Program-made: the position numbers and the translations under genes
Shown: positions 53,241-61,130 of the stretch, piece after piece
Layout: every line of letters begins with the position of its first letter
Numbering within the stretch: position 1 is the stretch's first letter
Source: an uncultured Oscillospiraceae bacterium
GTDB taxonomy: Bacteria; Bacillota; Clostridia; Oscillospirales; Oscillospiraceae
DNA: 64,000 bases
Direction: 5' to 3'
NCBI GenBank assembly: GCA_947625045.1
Contig: CANQMW010000008.1
Coordinates: 36,486-100,485, forward strand
Notes under the pieces: generated by a model
Told to the model about the DNA's origin: nothing
What the model saw: the letters and a program-made list of their open reading frames with translations, nothing else
The model's database searches: none

Positions 53241-54560
53241 TTAAATATGCACGGTCACAATGTTCTTGTCCGTGAGGTGGAACTCGGCCCGGCGGTTCTC
53301 ATGGATAATCACCACCTCCACCAGCTTGTACCAAAGATCATCAGAATACTCGCGCTCTGGGTGCTTAAGTTTCCTCAGCACCTTCTTGAAAGCAGCTTCA
53401 ATTTCAGCTTTCCGGAGAATTGGGGTAGTACACTGCTCCTCGTTGGTATAGCGGTGGTTGCAGTACCAGACATCGTGACGTGCGGCGGCCTTGCCCCGGC
53501 TCCGCCAGACCTTGTGGCCGTAAAAGGTGCCACACGTCCCGCAGATTAGCCGGTTAGCAAAGGGACTCTTGTCCCCGGCTTTTCTGGGACGAGCGGTACT
53601 ACGGCGTTCCAGTTCGCGCTGGACGCGGTCAAAGGTGTCCGGGTCTATGATTGGCTCGTGGGACAGATGGACGACGTAGCTTGGCTTCTCTCCCCGGTTC
53701 TTCCGTACCTGTTTGGTGAGGTAATCCACAGTGTAGGTTTTCTGGAGGATGGCCTCGCCCTTGTATTTTTCGTTAGATAAAATGCTCCGTACCGTACTTA
53801 TGCTCCAGCAATCCTTTCCGCCCGGAGTAGGGATGTGACTCTCTGTCAAGATTCGTGCTATTTGCGACATGGCCGTGCCGGTTAAAAACATCTCGTAAAT
53901 GTCTCGCACAATTTTGGCCTCTTCTTCTACTATCTCCGGGCGGCCGTCCGGGCCTTTCTGGTATCCCAAGAAGTGGCTGTAGCTAATGGCTACCTTTCCG
54001 TCTTTCATGTTCTTCTGGAGGCCCCAGCGGACGTTTTCACTAATAGAGCGGCTTTCCTCCTGGGCCAGGGAGCTCATGATGGTGAGCATCACTTCGCATT
54101 TGGGGTCCAAGGTGTGGATGTTCTCCTTCTCGAAGATCACCTCTACACCTTCGGCTTTGAGTTTACGCACGGTCTGCAAGGTGTCCACCGTGTTCCTGGC
54201 AAACCGGGAAATAGACTTCGTGAGAATGAGATCAATTTGGCCGTTAAGGGCCATCTCTATCATTTTCTTGAACTGCTGCCGGTTCTTGGTGTTGGTGCCG
54301 GTGATACCTTTATCCGCGAAGACGCCAACTAACTCCCAGTCCGGGTGACTCTCGATGTAGCTTGTGTAGTAATCTACCTGAGCCTCGTAGCTGGACTCCT
54401 GTTCATCCTGTTCTGTGGATACGCGGGCGTATGCCGCTACCCGCAGTTTGTCCGGAGTGGTTTTAAGCTCCTGCTCTATTTTCCGGATTGTTGGTTCCAC
54501 GATGGTAACTATAGGTGCGGGCCGCCGTGTAGTTACCGCATTGTTATTTTGTTCGTTCAT
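53241..54560 (-). CDS. Large serine recombinase, copy A
   Basis: 439-residue site-specific serine recombinase. The N-terminal resolvase domain has LRVAAYARVSTEQDEQ with catalytic Ser near residue 48, VGVFADKGITGTNTKNRQQF and ILTKSISRFARNTVDTLQTVR. A recombinase domain follows (WSISTVRSILSNEKYKGEAIL), then a zinc-binding segment (CGTCGTFYGHKVWRSRGK, CNHRYTNEEQC). The start at 54560 follows AAGGAGGTAAAAGA and overlaps the upstream recombinase stop as ATGA. It is shorter than phage integrases such as phiC31, as in many clostridial element recombinases. Probably needed for integration and excision beside tRNA-Glu. Confidence 0.93.
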   Translation of the reverse strand: MNEQNNNAVTTRRPAPIVTIVEPTIRKIEQELKTTPDKLRVAAYARVSTEQDEQESSYEAQVDYYTSYIESHPDWELVGVFADKGITGTNTKNRQQFKKMIEMALNGQIDLILTKSISRFARNTVDTLQTVRKLKAEGVEVIFEKENIHTLDPKCEVMLTIMSSLAQEESRSISENVRWGLQKNMKDGKVAISYSHFLGYQKGPDGRPEIVEEEAKIVRDIYEMFLTGTAMSQIARILTESHIPTPGGKDCWSISTVRSILSNEKYKGEAILQKTYTVDYLTKQVRKNRGEKPSYVVHLSHEPIIDPDTFDRVQRELERRSTARPRKAGDKSPFANRLICGTCGTFYGHKVWRSRGKAAARHDVWYCNHRYTNEEQCTTPILRKAEIEAAFKKVLRKLKHPEREYSDDLWYKLVEVVIIHENRRAEFHLTDKNIVTVHI

Positions 54561-56002
54561 TCTTTTACCTCCTTCTTCTGTTTCTGTGCCAGTGCCTTCT
54601 TCCGGGCCGCCTCGCGCATTTCCGGGGTCCAACTTTCCCGCCGCGATCTGTGTTGCCACGGCATTGTGACGGTAGTGCCGTCTTGCATATTGAAGACGAG
54701 TTGGTGCGGCTCCGGCACGATGATCTTCTTTACCTTGGATAATAGAAGTTCCCGGCCTAGTGCATCTTCTGCACCGAGACCGAGAACCTCTTTGGTTTTC
54801 TCAATGAGGATGTACTCCGGGATCGCCTTTGCACTGCAGGTGGCTTTGCCTAGATCAAAATACCGCTGGCACGTCCAGATAGGATGCTTATACTTTCCCT
54901 TACCAGCACTTCGGTGTATGTAACTGCCGCCACACTGGCCGCAGGATATCAGCCCGGTGAATAGATACTTGGGTTCAGAGCCCCCAGGCACGTTTTTGCG
55001 GGCATTGTGGGCGTTTCTGCGGGCGCGCTCTAGCTGGACCGCTTCAAACTGTTCTTTCGTTATGATCGCCTCGTGGCTGCCTTTCACTTCGTATTTTCTC
55101 ACCTGGCCATGATTGGTTACATGCTTTTTTGTCCGGAAATCCGGGCGGTATGTTTTCTGCAAAACCATGTCTCCGGCGTATTTCTCGTTGGTGAGAATAC
55201 GCATGACGGTGATTCTGTTCCAGAGGCTTGAGGCAGGCCCCGGGACTCCCTCGGCGTTTAGCTGTTTTGCAATCGCCAGCATACTCATGCCAGACATGTA
55301 CATAGCAAAAATCTGCCGGACGATCTCGGCCTCTTCGGGAACAATCTCAAGTTTGCCGTCTCCCAGTCTGTATCCCAACATCCGGCCCACCCAAGGCTGG
55401 CCTTTCTCAAACCTCTTTCTAATCCGCCACTTCTGGTTCTCGCTGGCGGACCGGGCTTCCTCCTCTGCGTACATCGCGAGGAAAGTGAGCAGCAACTCTC
55501 CGTCCGGGCTGATAGAGTGCATATTCTCCTTCTCAAAGTAGCAGTCTATGCCGAGGCTTTTGAGTTCCCGGGCCGTCTCCAGGAGCACCACCGTGTTCCG
55601 GGCAAACCGGGTAATGGACTTGGTAACAACCAGATCAATCTTGCCGGCCCGGCAGTCCTCCAGCAGTCTTTGGAACTCCGGCCGGGTGATAACAGTACCG
55701 GAAATACCGTCGTCCGAATAGATGCCGGCGAGCTGCCAGTCTTCGTGTCCCCGGACATATGCCTCGTAATACTCCGTCTGGGCTTCCAGCGAGTGAAAGG
55801 CCGCATCCTTGTCTGCAGACACTCTGGCATATGCCGCTACCCGCAGGATCTTGGGCGGGGTGGGCACCGCCGGGACGTACTCAATATAGGGGACTCTGTC
55901 TGCCATAGCTACCATCCTTTCCGCCCCAAATCCCCCTGGGGCGTCCATATGATAGCTCCGGTGCGGCAGGAAGTCCAGTCCTATTTTAAAGGTATCCGCC
56001 AT
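54557..56002 (-). CDS. Large serine recombinase, copy B
   Basis: 481-residue serine recombinase related to copy A: catalytic Ser near residue 62 in VAAYARVSADKDAAFHSLEAQ, YSDDGISGTVITRPEFQRLL, KSITRFARNTVVLLETAREL, recombinase domain (WNRITVMRILTNEKYAGDMVL), zinc ribbon (CGQCGGSY, CQRYFDLGKATC) and a basic Lys/Gln-rich tail. The start is uncertain: ATG at 56002 has a distant GGGAGG, while ATGs at 55915 and 55906 have closer AAAGG. It is translated first and coupled to copy A. Paired large serine recombinases recall CcrA/CcrB of SCC elements. Confidence 0.92.
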   Translation of the reverse strand: MADTFKIGLDFLPHRSYHMDAPGGFGAERMVAMADRVPYIEYVPAVPTPPKILRVAAYARVSADKDAAFHSLEAQTEYYEAYVRGHEDWQLAGIYSDDGISGTVITRPEFQRLLEDCRAGKIDLVVTKSITRFARNTVVLLETARELKSLGIDCYFEKENMHSISPDGELLLTFLAMYAEEEARSASENQKWRIRKRFEKGQPWVGRMLGYRLGDGKLEIVPEEAEIVRQIFAMYMSGMSMLAIAKQLNAEGVPGPASSLWNRITVMRILTNEKYAGDMVLQKTYRPDFRTKKHVTNHGQVRKYEVKGSHEAIITKEQFEAVQLERARRNAHNARKNVPGGSEPKYLFTGLISCGQCGGSYIHRSAGKGKYKHPIWTCQRYFDLGKATCSAKAIPEYILIEKTKEVLGLGAEDALGRELLLSKVKKIIVPEPHQLVFNMQDGTTVTMPWQHRSRRESWTPEMREAARKKALAQKQKKEVKE

Positions 56003-56203
56003 ATTTTTGCGGACCCTATTTGCCTCCCTTTTGCTTGGTGTGCCGGCCCATAGGCCGGCTTTTAGTATGACCTTTTCAAAAACAAAATTCTCCGTTTACA
56101 TGTATGACCTTTGTGTCACCCTTTTTTCTGCGATTGCCGGAATTAATGGTCCGGCCCCATATCGACCTCTGATATCCTCCAAATTTAAAATATATTACAA
56201 AAT

Positions 56204-56232
56204 AGCGTAGCAAATTAGTGTCAAATTGTCAA
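56204..56232 (-). promoter_or_regulatory. Possible promoter of recombinase operon
   Basis: Minus strand: TTGACA (56232-56227), 17 bases, TACGCT (56209-56204). Good -35, weak -10. It would give a leader of about 200 bases containing a CCGGCC/GGGCCGG stem-loop near 56043-56058. Confidence 0.45.
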
Positions 56233-56247
56233 GCATGAGGGGAATGG

Positions 56248-56377
56248 GGACTGCCCGAGGCGATCCGTAACAGGGGTGACGAGCCTCAAAAAGTACCCGG
56301 AGCGAGAGTGCAAAATATGTGCAAATATGGCCACTACAAATGCATTCCGGACGTTCCACCCCTGTTAAGAGCAGTCC
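56248..56377. repeat. Long two-block inverted repeat
   Basis: GGACTGC (56248-56254) pairs with GCAGTCC (56371-56377), and TAACAGGGGTG (56268-56278) pairs with CACCCCTGTTA (56357-56367). The blocks are properly nested, so the whole can form one bulged stem with a 78-base top. Within it the words TGCAAAATATG and TGCAAATATGG repeat. Confidence 0.65.
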
Positions 56378-56416
56378 GCAATTTACAAAAGTGGGCTAAA
56401 CTTTTTTGCGATTTTC

Positions 56417-56432
56417 TTTACACATGTGTAAA
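56417..56432. promoter_or_regulatory. Perfect 16-base palindrome
   Basis: TTTACACATGTGTAAA, flanked by TTTC and AGAAA that extend the symmetry with one bulge. Looks like a dimeric regulator or initiator binding site. Confidence 0.55.
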
Positions 56433-56577
56433 AGAAATGAAGATTTTGTTGCAAATTACCCCTGCTACGGGCCGAGGCTTCCGGAGGCGTTTTTTCGCCG
56501 TGTGGCCGCCACGTTGGCCCCACGTTGGCCGCAGGCAGGCCAGGGCGCTATCCATGCCCCTCCTGGCCGGGAGCGCA

Positions 56578-56604
56578 CCCTTGGCGCGATATGGTCGCCA
56601 AGGG
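56578..56604 (-). terminator. Stem-loop downstream of FISUMP gene
   Basis: CCCTTGGCG and CGCCAAGGG pair around a nine-base loop, 34 bases after the FISUMP stop on the minus strand. There is no T-run, so termination is uncertain. Confidence 0.4.
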
Positions 56605-56637
56605 AGATGCCCGGTGGAAGGTTGATGAGGCCGCAGG

Positions 56638-59124
56638 CTAATCCGCCACACAGCGGACGGGATACCCATTGCTCCGACGGACACTGCCGATAGCAGGATT
56701 AACGAAGGATTCGCCGAAGAATAGATAATAGGCATCGGTGCTATTGCCCGCAGTAGAGGACCAGTAGAAACCATAGGTTTCCTGATTGTTGGGCCCGCTG
56801 CTACTGTAGCCACCGCTGCGCAGAAAAGCCGGGCTCTTCGCGTCGTCATTGTCCGACAGTAAGTAGCTATCACTACGGGAGCCACTACTGCCGGTACCGC
56901 CTATCACCTTATCCAGAGCCGCAATTTCGCCGCCGGCATTTCCGGTGGGCAGGTGCCAACCTTTCGGACAGATTGAACCTGTTGCTACAGCGCCGTTCGA
57001 GGCTGCGTCGGAGCAAGTTTTTGCCGTAGCGGCGCACCAGGAGTAATAACCGCCATAGTTGCTATCTATGTAGAGACTATCAACCGTATTGTCGCTAAAG
57101 CCTTCCGTACTGCTGGCCGGGAGAGTGTAATCGTCAGTGACATCGGAATCGGCCGAAGTGAGAGTCATTGTTTCGTCTTCTTTGCCCAGGCGAAGGTTGT
57201 CTACCATCCACAGCTTCCCGTCCGCAAGACGCCGAACGCGGTAAGTGTTCCCATCTCGTTCATCAACTACTGTGATTGTTTGACCCTCCTTTACTATGTC
57301 TTTCCACTCGTCCACCTTTTGAATCGAGAGGTCTCGCGCAACACATCGTACAGACAATCCTTCGCAACGATATTCAGAACCAGATGATGGATTCAAACCG
57401 CCGCTTCCCCATATGCTGAGCGTATATGCGTGAGTACTATTGCTGATTGCGCTAGTAACGAAGAAACCACGAAAACCATAATATAGCAGGCGCTTGTTCC
57501 AAGAACTTGCGTAAAAGAAGTAATATGGGTGCTCGTTGATAGTACTTTTGGGAACATTTTCTTGGCCTTCGGTCTTGAGTGCCTCGTCACCCACATATCC
57601 TGTGGCCCAGTTTGGGCTATCATCATCTGTTGCAATTACATTTTGCAAAGCAAGATAAGATTTGTCCCCCGTATATGATGGCAATTGCCAGCCTGCTGGA
57701 CAGATTGATGTGTCTACAGAATCTCCATTTTCCGTGAGCGCACTTGTGTCATCCTGTGCTACTGCAGCAGCATAATTATAATAGTTCCCAGAGTGATAAT
57801 GCGAACTGTCGTGTTTTGGACAATCCTTGCTATCGGTATCAAAGTGACTGGACCAAACAGCCCAACTTCTTTCGCCTTTCCAACACTTATCACCTAAATC
57901 ATAAGACTGCGGATATATAACGCCTGGTTCGCCTTCTTGATTAACTCCGTTCCAAGACAAGTCGTTGGTTTCGTGTGTTGTCGGTGGTGTCCAACTAGTT
58001 TTCACATCACTGTCTGCCGACGTAAGTGGCTTGTTTTTGTCAAGAAATAGGTCTAGGTTTTCCGTCATCCAGCAGTTGCCGTCTGCCAGCTTTGCCACAT
58101 AATATGAACGGTTATCGCGAATATCAATCAAAGTGGTCTGTGTATTCTTAGCCAGAGCAACACATCCTTTCCAATTCTGCATCACATTGTCATTCTGCGC
58201 CCACATTGCGTAAAGAGTTACATTGTCGTTGTTCTTGGTAAGGTTGTAGGGATCACTTGCTTGGTAGGGGCTGCTGTCGCGGCAAACTTCCACACCGCCT
58301 TCGGTTTGAGGTTTGGAGATACACCAACCAATGAATCTGTAATTATTTCGCTCCGGTTTGTTGGCTGCGAGGATGACCTGCCCATTCTCAGATTGGCCTG
58401 TTTGTTGGGCAGGCATCCCGGAGACAGAGTCTGTAGTATTCTGGTTATAGGTAATCGTGTAGGGAACGGGAGTGGCGGTAACCATCAGAGCAAAAGAACC
58501 GGTATAGTTCCCGGCAGCGATGTTGCCGTCCACTTTCGCACCCAGAGTGAAAGTATATTCGTTGGCAGTTGCGTTGGCTTCCTTGGTGGTATCAATTACG
58601 GTGCCGGTGGTAGGTCCGGGCAGATAGGTCGCACTGGAACTGCCGCCTTTCTTGGACCATTTAAAGCCCCAGGTGTTCATAGCGAAGGTTTCCTCATTGC
58701 CGGCCGCTGAGATAGACTTGATGCTGTAGTCCCCGCTTTTAAGCGCATTACTCCCATCCGTGGCGGCACTCTTTATCGTGAAGGTGTAACCGGCAAAGGC
58801 ATCGCTGGTGATCTTCACCGGTGTTTCCGAGGCTTGGGAGCGGAATACACCGTCCGGCTGCAGAGTAAGAGAGAGCTTGGTGGGAACCTCCAAGGTGATG
58901 GAGTAGGCAGAGGCTTGGTGGGCGGAGATCCACGGCAGGATCAGCAAAGCGAGCAAGCCCACCGCCATATACAATAAGCGCCATTTTAGTGCCAATGGGA
59001 GAAGTAAAAATGAGCCATTGGCACTAAAATAGCGCCTATTCTTTTTGCAATCCTGTCTTTTGAGACCAAAAAATCTCAGAACATTATTATAATGTACCTT
59101 TAATAACGCATATATTACAGCCAT
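56638..59124 (-). CDS. Surface protein with FISUMP domains and InlB-like repeat
   Basis: 828-residue protein. The N-terminal region (1-52) is followed by a membrane/signal segment (about 47-70). A beta-rich region covers about 72-220; an InlB/Flg_new-like repeat (TYNQNTTDSVSGMPAQ ... NYRFIGWC ... VTLYAMWA) covers about 222-310. Two FISUMP (Fibrobacter succinogenes major paralogous) domains follow: about 325-545 (DNRSYYVAKLADGNCWMTENL to GLSVRCVAR) and about 555-828 (DGNTYRVRRLADGKLWMVDNL to GYPVRCVAD). Such proteins are common in Saccharibacteria and Fibrobacter. GC content and codon use (AGA, ATA, TTA) differ from the neighbours, suggesting transfer. AGAGGTA precedes the ATG at 59124; M53 just before the hydrophobic segment is a possible alternative start. 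Confidence 0.85.
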   Translation of the reverse strand: MAVIYALLKVHYNNVLRFFGLKRQDCKKNRRYFSANGSFLLLPLALKWRLLYMAVGLLALLILPWISAHQASAYSITLEVPTKLSLTLQPDGVFRSQASETPVKITSDAFAGYTFTIKSAATDGSNALKSGDYSIKSISAAGNEETFAMNTWGFKWSKKGGSSSATYLPGPTTGTVIDTTKEANATANEYTFTLGAKVDGNIAAGNYTGSFALMVTATPVPYTITYNQNTTDSVSGMPAQQTGQSENGQVILAANKPERNNYRFIGWCISKPQTEGGVEVCRDSSPYQASDPYNLTKNNDNVTLYAMWAQNDNVMQNWKGCVALAKNTQTTLIDIRDNRSYYVAKLADGNCWMTENLDLFLDKNKPLTSADSDVKTSWTPPTTHETNDLSWNGVNQEGEPGVIYPQSYDLGDKCWKGERSWAVWSSHFDTDSKDCPKHDSSHYHSGNYYNYAAAVAQDDTSALTENGDSVDTSICPAGWQLPSYTGDKSYLALQNVIATDDDSPNWATGYVGDEALKTEGQENVPKSTINEHPYYFFYASSWNKRLLYYGFRGFFVTSAISNSTHAYTLSIWGSGGLNPSSGSEYRCEGLSVRCVARDLSIQKVDEWKDIVKEGQTITVVDERDGNTYRVRRLADGKLWMVDNLRLGKEDETMTLTSADSDVTDDYTLPASSTEGFSDNTVDSLYIDSNYGGYYSWCAATAKTCSDAASNGAVATGSICPKGWHLPTGNAGGEIAALDKVIGGTGSSGSRSDSYLLSDNDDAKSPAFLRSGGYSSSGPNNQETYGFYWSSTAGNSTDAYYLFFGESFVNPAIGSVRRSNGYPVRCVAD
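58983..59030. repeat. Perfect 16-base inverted repeat inside FISUMP 5' coding region
   Basis: ATTTTAGTGCCAATGG (58983-58998) and CCATTGGCACTAAAAT (59015-59030) pair perfectly around 16 bases; GCGC on both sides extends the stem with one mismatch. It covers codons about 32-47, just before the hydrophobic segment and the alternative start M53. As RNA it would form a very stable stem in the message. Confidence 0.8.
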
Positions 59125-59201
59125 GCCTAGCGTACCTCTCTTGTAACTTCTCTTAATTTTATTTACTCGCAGGCCGTATTTGCTTTCTCACCTCCCGTAA
59201 C

Positions 59202-59349
59202 AAAAATGGCACCGCAAGGGGTGCAATATAGATTTGTCCATAATCAGTTCGCCATTGGTTAGTCTGCATATGGGCACTCTAGACCTTGTGGTGCCATTTT
59301 TGCTCACATGCAAACTTCACTGATTCCTGATGAACAAATCTATATTGCA
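59202..59349. repeat. Two interleaved inverted repeats
   Basis: Repeat A: AAAAATGGCACCGCAAGG (59202-59219) pairs with CCTTGTGGTGCCATTTTT (59284-59301), 18 bases with one G-T pair. Repeat B: TGCAATATAGATTTGT (59222-59237) pairs perfectly with ACAAATCTATATTGCA (59334-59349). The order A, B, A', B' makes the stems mutually crossing, so as RNA they would form a pseudoknot or two exclusive hairpins. It lies 80-225 bases upstream of the FISUMP start. Confidence 0.75.
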
Positions 59350-59429
59350 TCTCAATTATATCACACAAAATCAATGGTAGGAAGATATTTGCGAAGGCTC
59401 GGGACCGGCATAAGCTGGCCGGGGCGGCC

Positions 59430-59820
59430 TGGCCCGCGCGTTGGGATATGGAATCCCAAAACAGGGATAGAGCCGCCTCCCTTACAGCCAAAATACCCGC
59501 CAAACACCGCCGCTGCCGGTCGCTGAAACTCAGAGCGAAGGGATGGGCGAGGGGATGGGCGAGGGGATGGGCGAGGGGATGGGCGAGGGGATGGGCGAGG
59601 GGATGGGCGAGGGGATGGGCGAAAGGATGGGTCCGGGAGTAGCCGCCGGCCAAATCATATTTCGAGAGAGATCCCGGTGGCCCGGCACGGTATGGATTGG
59701 CACCCTCCAAACAGAGGGTAAGTCGGCTCCCTTAAATCGCAAAAGCGCGCCAACCGTCCCGGCTCGCAGGTTTTCAAATCCGGAGCGAGTCGATGGGCGG
59801 GTCGATGGGTCCGGAACAGA
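59430..59820. repeat. Diverged direct duplication of about 200 bp
   Basis: Two tandem, diverged units share order and short identities: CTCCCTTA (59478 and 59727), a GCCAA/CCG-rich stretch, GAGCGA (59534 and 59783), GATGGGCG words and GATGGGTCCGG at the end. The first unit carries the expanded minisatellite, the second only two GATGGG words. Confidence 0.5.
59541..59634. repeat. 12-bp minisatellite
   Basis: GGATGGGCGA occurs seven times at exactly 12-base spacing (59541, 59553, 59565, 59577, 59589, 59601, 59613), with the unit GGATGGGCGAGG and a degenerate eighth copy at 59625. Near-perfect identity implies recent expansion and probably length variation between strains. Confidence 0.95.
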
Positions 59821-59919
59821 GGTGGAGCCTTGATTCTCACATATGATTATGGCCACACACATCAGCGTTCCATATTCTTAAATCGAAACCTCATCAGAAG
59901 TCTCGATCTGTAATTGGGT

Positions 59920-60534
59920 TTATACTCCCCGCACCGCCTTCACAGGACACACCGCAGCGCAATTCCCGCAGTGCAGGCAGTTGGCCTGCCGGATGGCGTA
60001 GGGAGTCCCAGGCTCGATGCACTGCTGGGGGCAGTTTTTCAGACACCTGCCGCAGCCGACGCACCTATCTGAAATGACATACCCCTTTTTCGTGACGCTC
60101 CCCGCCCCGATAGCATAGCTCTCCCGGAAGATGGGGTTTACGCCCAGGTTGAAATACTCGATCTGGCCGTCCCGTATCTCAAAGACGATGCCCGCCAGCT
60201 TCCTTGTATCGCCGGGATATACGTTGGAAAGATAGGGCTGTTCGGTGAAGATCGTGTCGATCCACTTCTCCTGCTCATCGTCCGGCACGGGGACCGCTCT
60301 GGCGGCCAGTCGGATCATCTCCTTGTACTTCGTATATCCCAGCACCTGCACCCGGCCATCGGCCAGAAGTTCCCGGCAAAAGTCCTTGCCCTTTGCGGTG
60401 AAAAAGAGCATCCTGTCCGACTCATAGTGGATCGCGGAGATATTGCGTATCTGCGGCGCGCCGTCTTCATCCACCGTAGCAAAGGCCAGCACGCCCACAT
60501 ATTCCAGCTTTTTCAAACAAGTCTGTGCGTCCAT
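59920..60534 (-). CDS. Pyridoxamine oxidase-like flavoprotein fused to 2x[4Fe-4S] ferredoxin
   Basis: 204-residue fusion. The N-terminal split-barrel FMN-binding domain (about residues 1-140; LAFATVDEDGAPQIRNISAIHYESDRMLFFTAKGKDF) is followed by a ferredoxin with two cluster motifs, CVGCGRCLKNC and CLHCGNCAAVCPVKA. It could pass electrons from ferredoxin-type clusters to flavin. It is the last gene of the ACGX operon, ten bases after the nitroreductase gene, with GGGAGAACAA before the ATG. It may supply electrons to the radical SAM enzyme or act on the product; that is inference. Confidence 0.88.
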   Translation of the reverse strand: MDAQTCLKKLEYVGVLAFATVDEDGAPQIRNISAIHYESDRMLFFTAKGKDFCRELLADGRVQVLGYTKYKEMIRLAARAVPVPDDEQEKWIDTIFTEQPYLSNVYPGDTRKLAGIVFEIRDGQIEYFNLGVNPIFRESYAIGAGSVTKKGYVISDRCVGCGRCLKNCPQQCIEPGTPYAIRQANCLHCGNCAAVCPVKAVRGV

Positions 60535-60544
60535 TTGTTCTCCC

Positions 60545-61129
60545 TCAAAATCGCAGTATACGCCCCTCTTTTCTTGGCTTGGGCGTGGGGTGGGCGTCGC
60601 CCTCTTTCGGATAGCCCAGCAGCAGCTGCATCACTGCGTAATAGTCCGGGCGGATGGCCCACTTTTTCAATACCTCCTGGCCGTAAGGGTCCGCGAAAGC
60701 CGTCCAGCCCTGGCCGATGTAGCAGGAGCCCACTCCCAGTTCGTCCGCCATGAGCATCATGTTTTCAGCGGCGCAGGCACAGTCCTCCGCCGCAAACAGA
60801 AAGTTCTTCGGCGCGAAAAAAGTGATGACTGTGGGCGCGTCGTAGAAAGCGTTGACGAGGTTCGAGTCGTCCGCAATGCTGGGCTGCTCTCTGGACACAT
60901 AGCGGGTGGCCGTGGCCATGCTGGGATGGGAGTTGGCCCGCTTGATGCGGCCCAGCCGCTCATTTACTTCCCGGTCCTGGCACACCGCGAACAGCACCCC
61001 CTGCCGTCCGCCCGCGCTGGGTGCGTACAGCCCCGCCTCCAATATCTGCTCCAGGGCGGTCTCGTCCACCTGCCGGGCGTCGAACCGACGGATGGCCCGC
61101 CGGTGCTTCATCGATTCCAGCAGTTCCAT
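60545..61129 (-). CDS. Nitroreductase family protein of the ACGX operon
   Basis: 194-residue FMN-dependent nitroreductase-fold protein: MKHRRAIRRFDARQVDETAL, LYAPSAGGRQ, and the C-terminal GWTAFADPYGQEVLKKWAIRPDYYAVMQLLLGYPKEG. Relatives include azoline dehydrogenases of RiPP pathways as well as general reductases. The start at 61129 follows GGAGGTATCCTGAT and the stop of the radical SAM gene lies two bases upstream, so they are co-translated. Oxidation or reduction of the modified peptide is an attractive but unproven role. Confidence 0.9.
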   Translation of the reverse strand: MELLESMKHRRAIRRFDARQVDETALEQILEAGLYAPSAGGRQGVLFAVCQDREVNERLGRIKRANSHPSMATATRYVSREQPSIADDSNLVNAFYDAPTVITFFAPKNFLFAAEDCACAAENMMLMADELGVGSCYIGQGWTAFADPYGQEVLKKWAIRPDYYAVMQLLLGYPKEGDAHPTPKPRKEGRILRF

Positions 61130-61130
61130 A

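Larger units (their letters stand above)
56003..56637. other. 635-bp non-coding gap rich in inverted repeats
   Basis: No convincing gene is seen here. The gap holds the recombinase leader and promoter, a long two-block inverted repeat (56248-56377), a perfect palindrome (56417-56432), a doubled CCCACGTTGGCC-like repeat near 56508-56531 and a nine-base stem-loop (56578-56604). This density suggests a recombination, replication or transfer site, or an RNA. None can be confirmed from sequence alone. Confidence 0.6.
59125..59919. other. 795-bp region without a supported gene
   Basis: Upstream of the FISUMP gene and downstream of the RiPP operon. It holds two interleaved inverted repeats (59202-59349), a diverged direct duplication (about 59430-59820) and a 12-bp minisatellite (59541-59634). 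Several frames stay open across the minisatellite only because its unit is a multiple of three. No ribosome site or domain supports any of them. Confidence 0.6.

Noticed and set aside
55917..56637. Small plus-strand frames of up to 105 codons in the recombinase upstream gap
   Set aside because: They lack ribosome sites and recognisable domains, and run through inverted repeats.
56638..59124. Diversity-generating retroelement target
   Set aside because: The C-terminal FISUMP fold is lectin-like and ends in a pattern reminiscent of such targets, but no reverse transcriptase or template repeat is seen in the window.
59541..59634. CRISPR array
   Set aside because: Units are 12 bases with no unique spacers and there are no cas genes; it is a minisatellite.
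59279..59710. 143-codon minus-strand frame with seven Ala-His-Pro-Leu repeats as a real protein
   Set aside because: It is open mainly because of the 12-base repeat, other frames are equally open, it runs through the interleaved inverted repeats, and no ribosome site or relative is recognisable.
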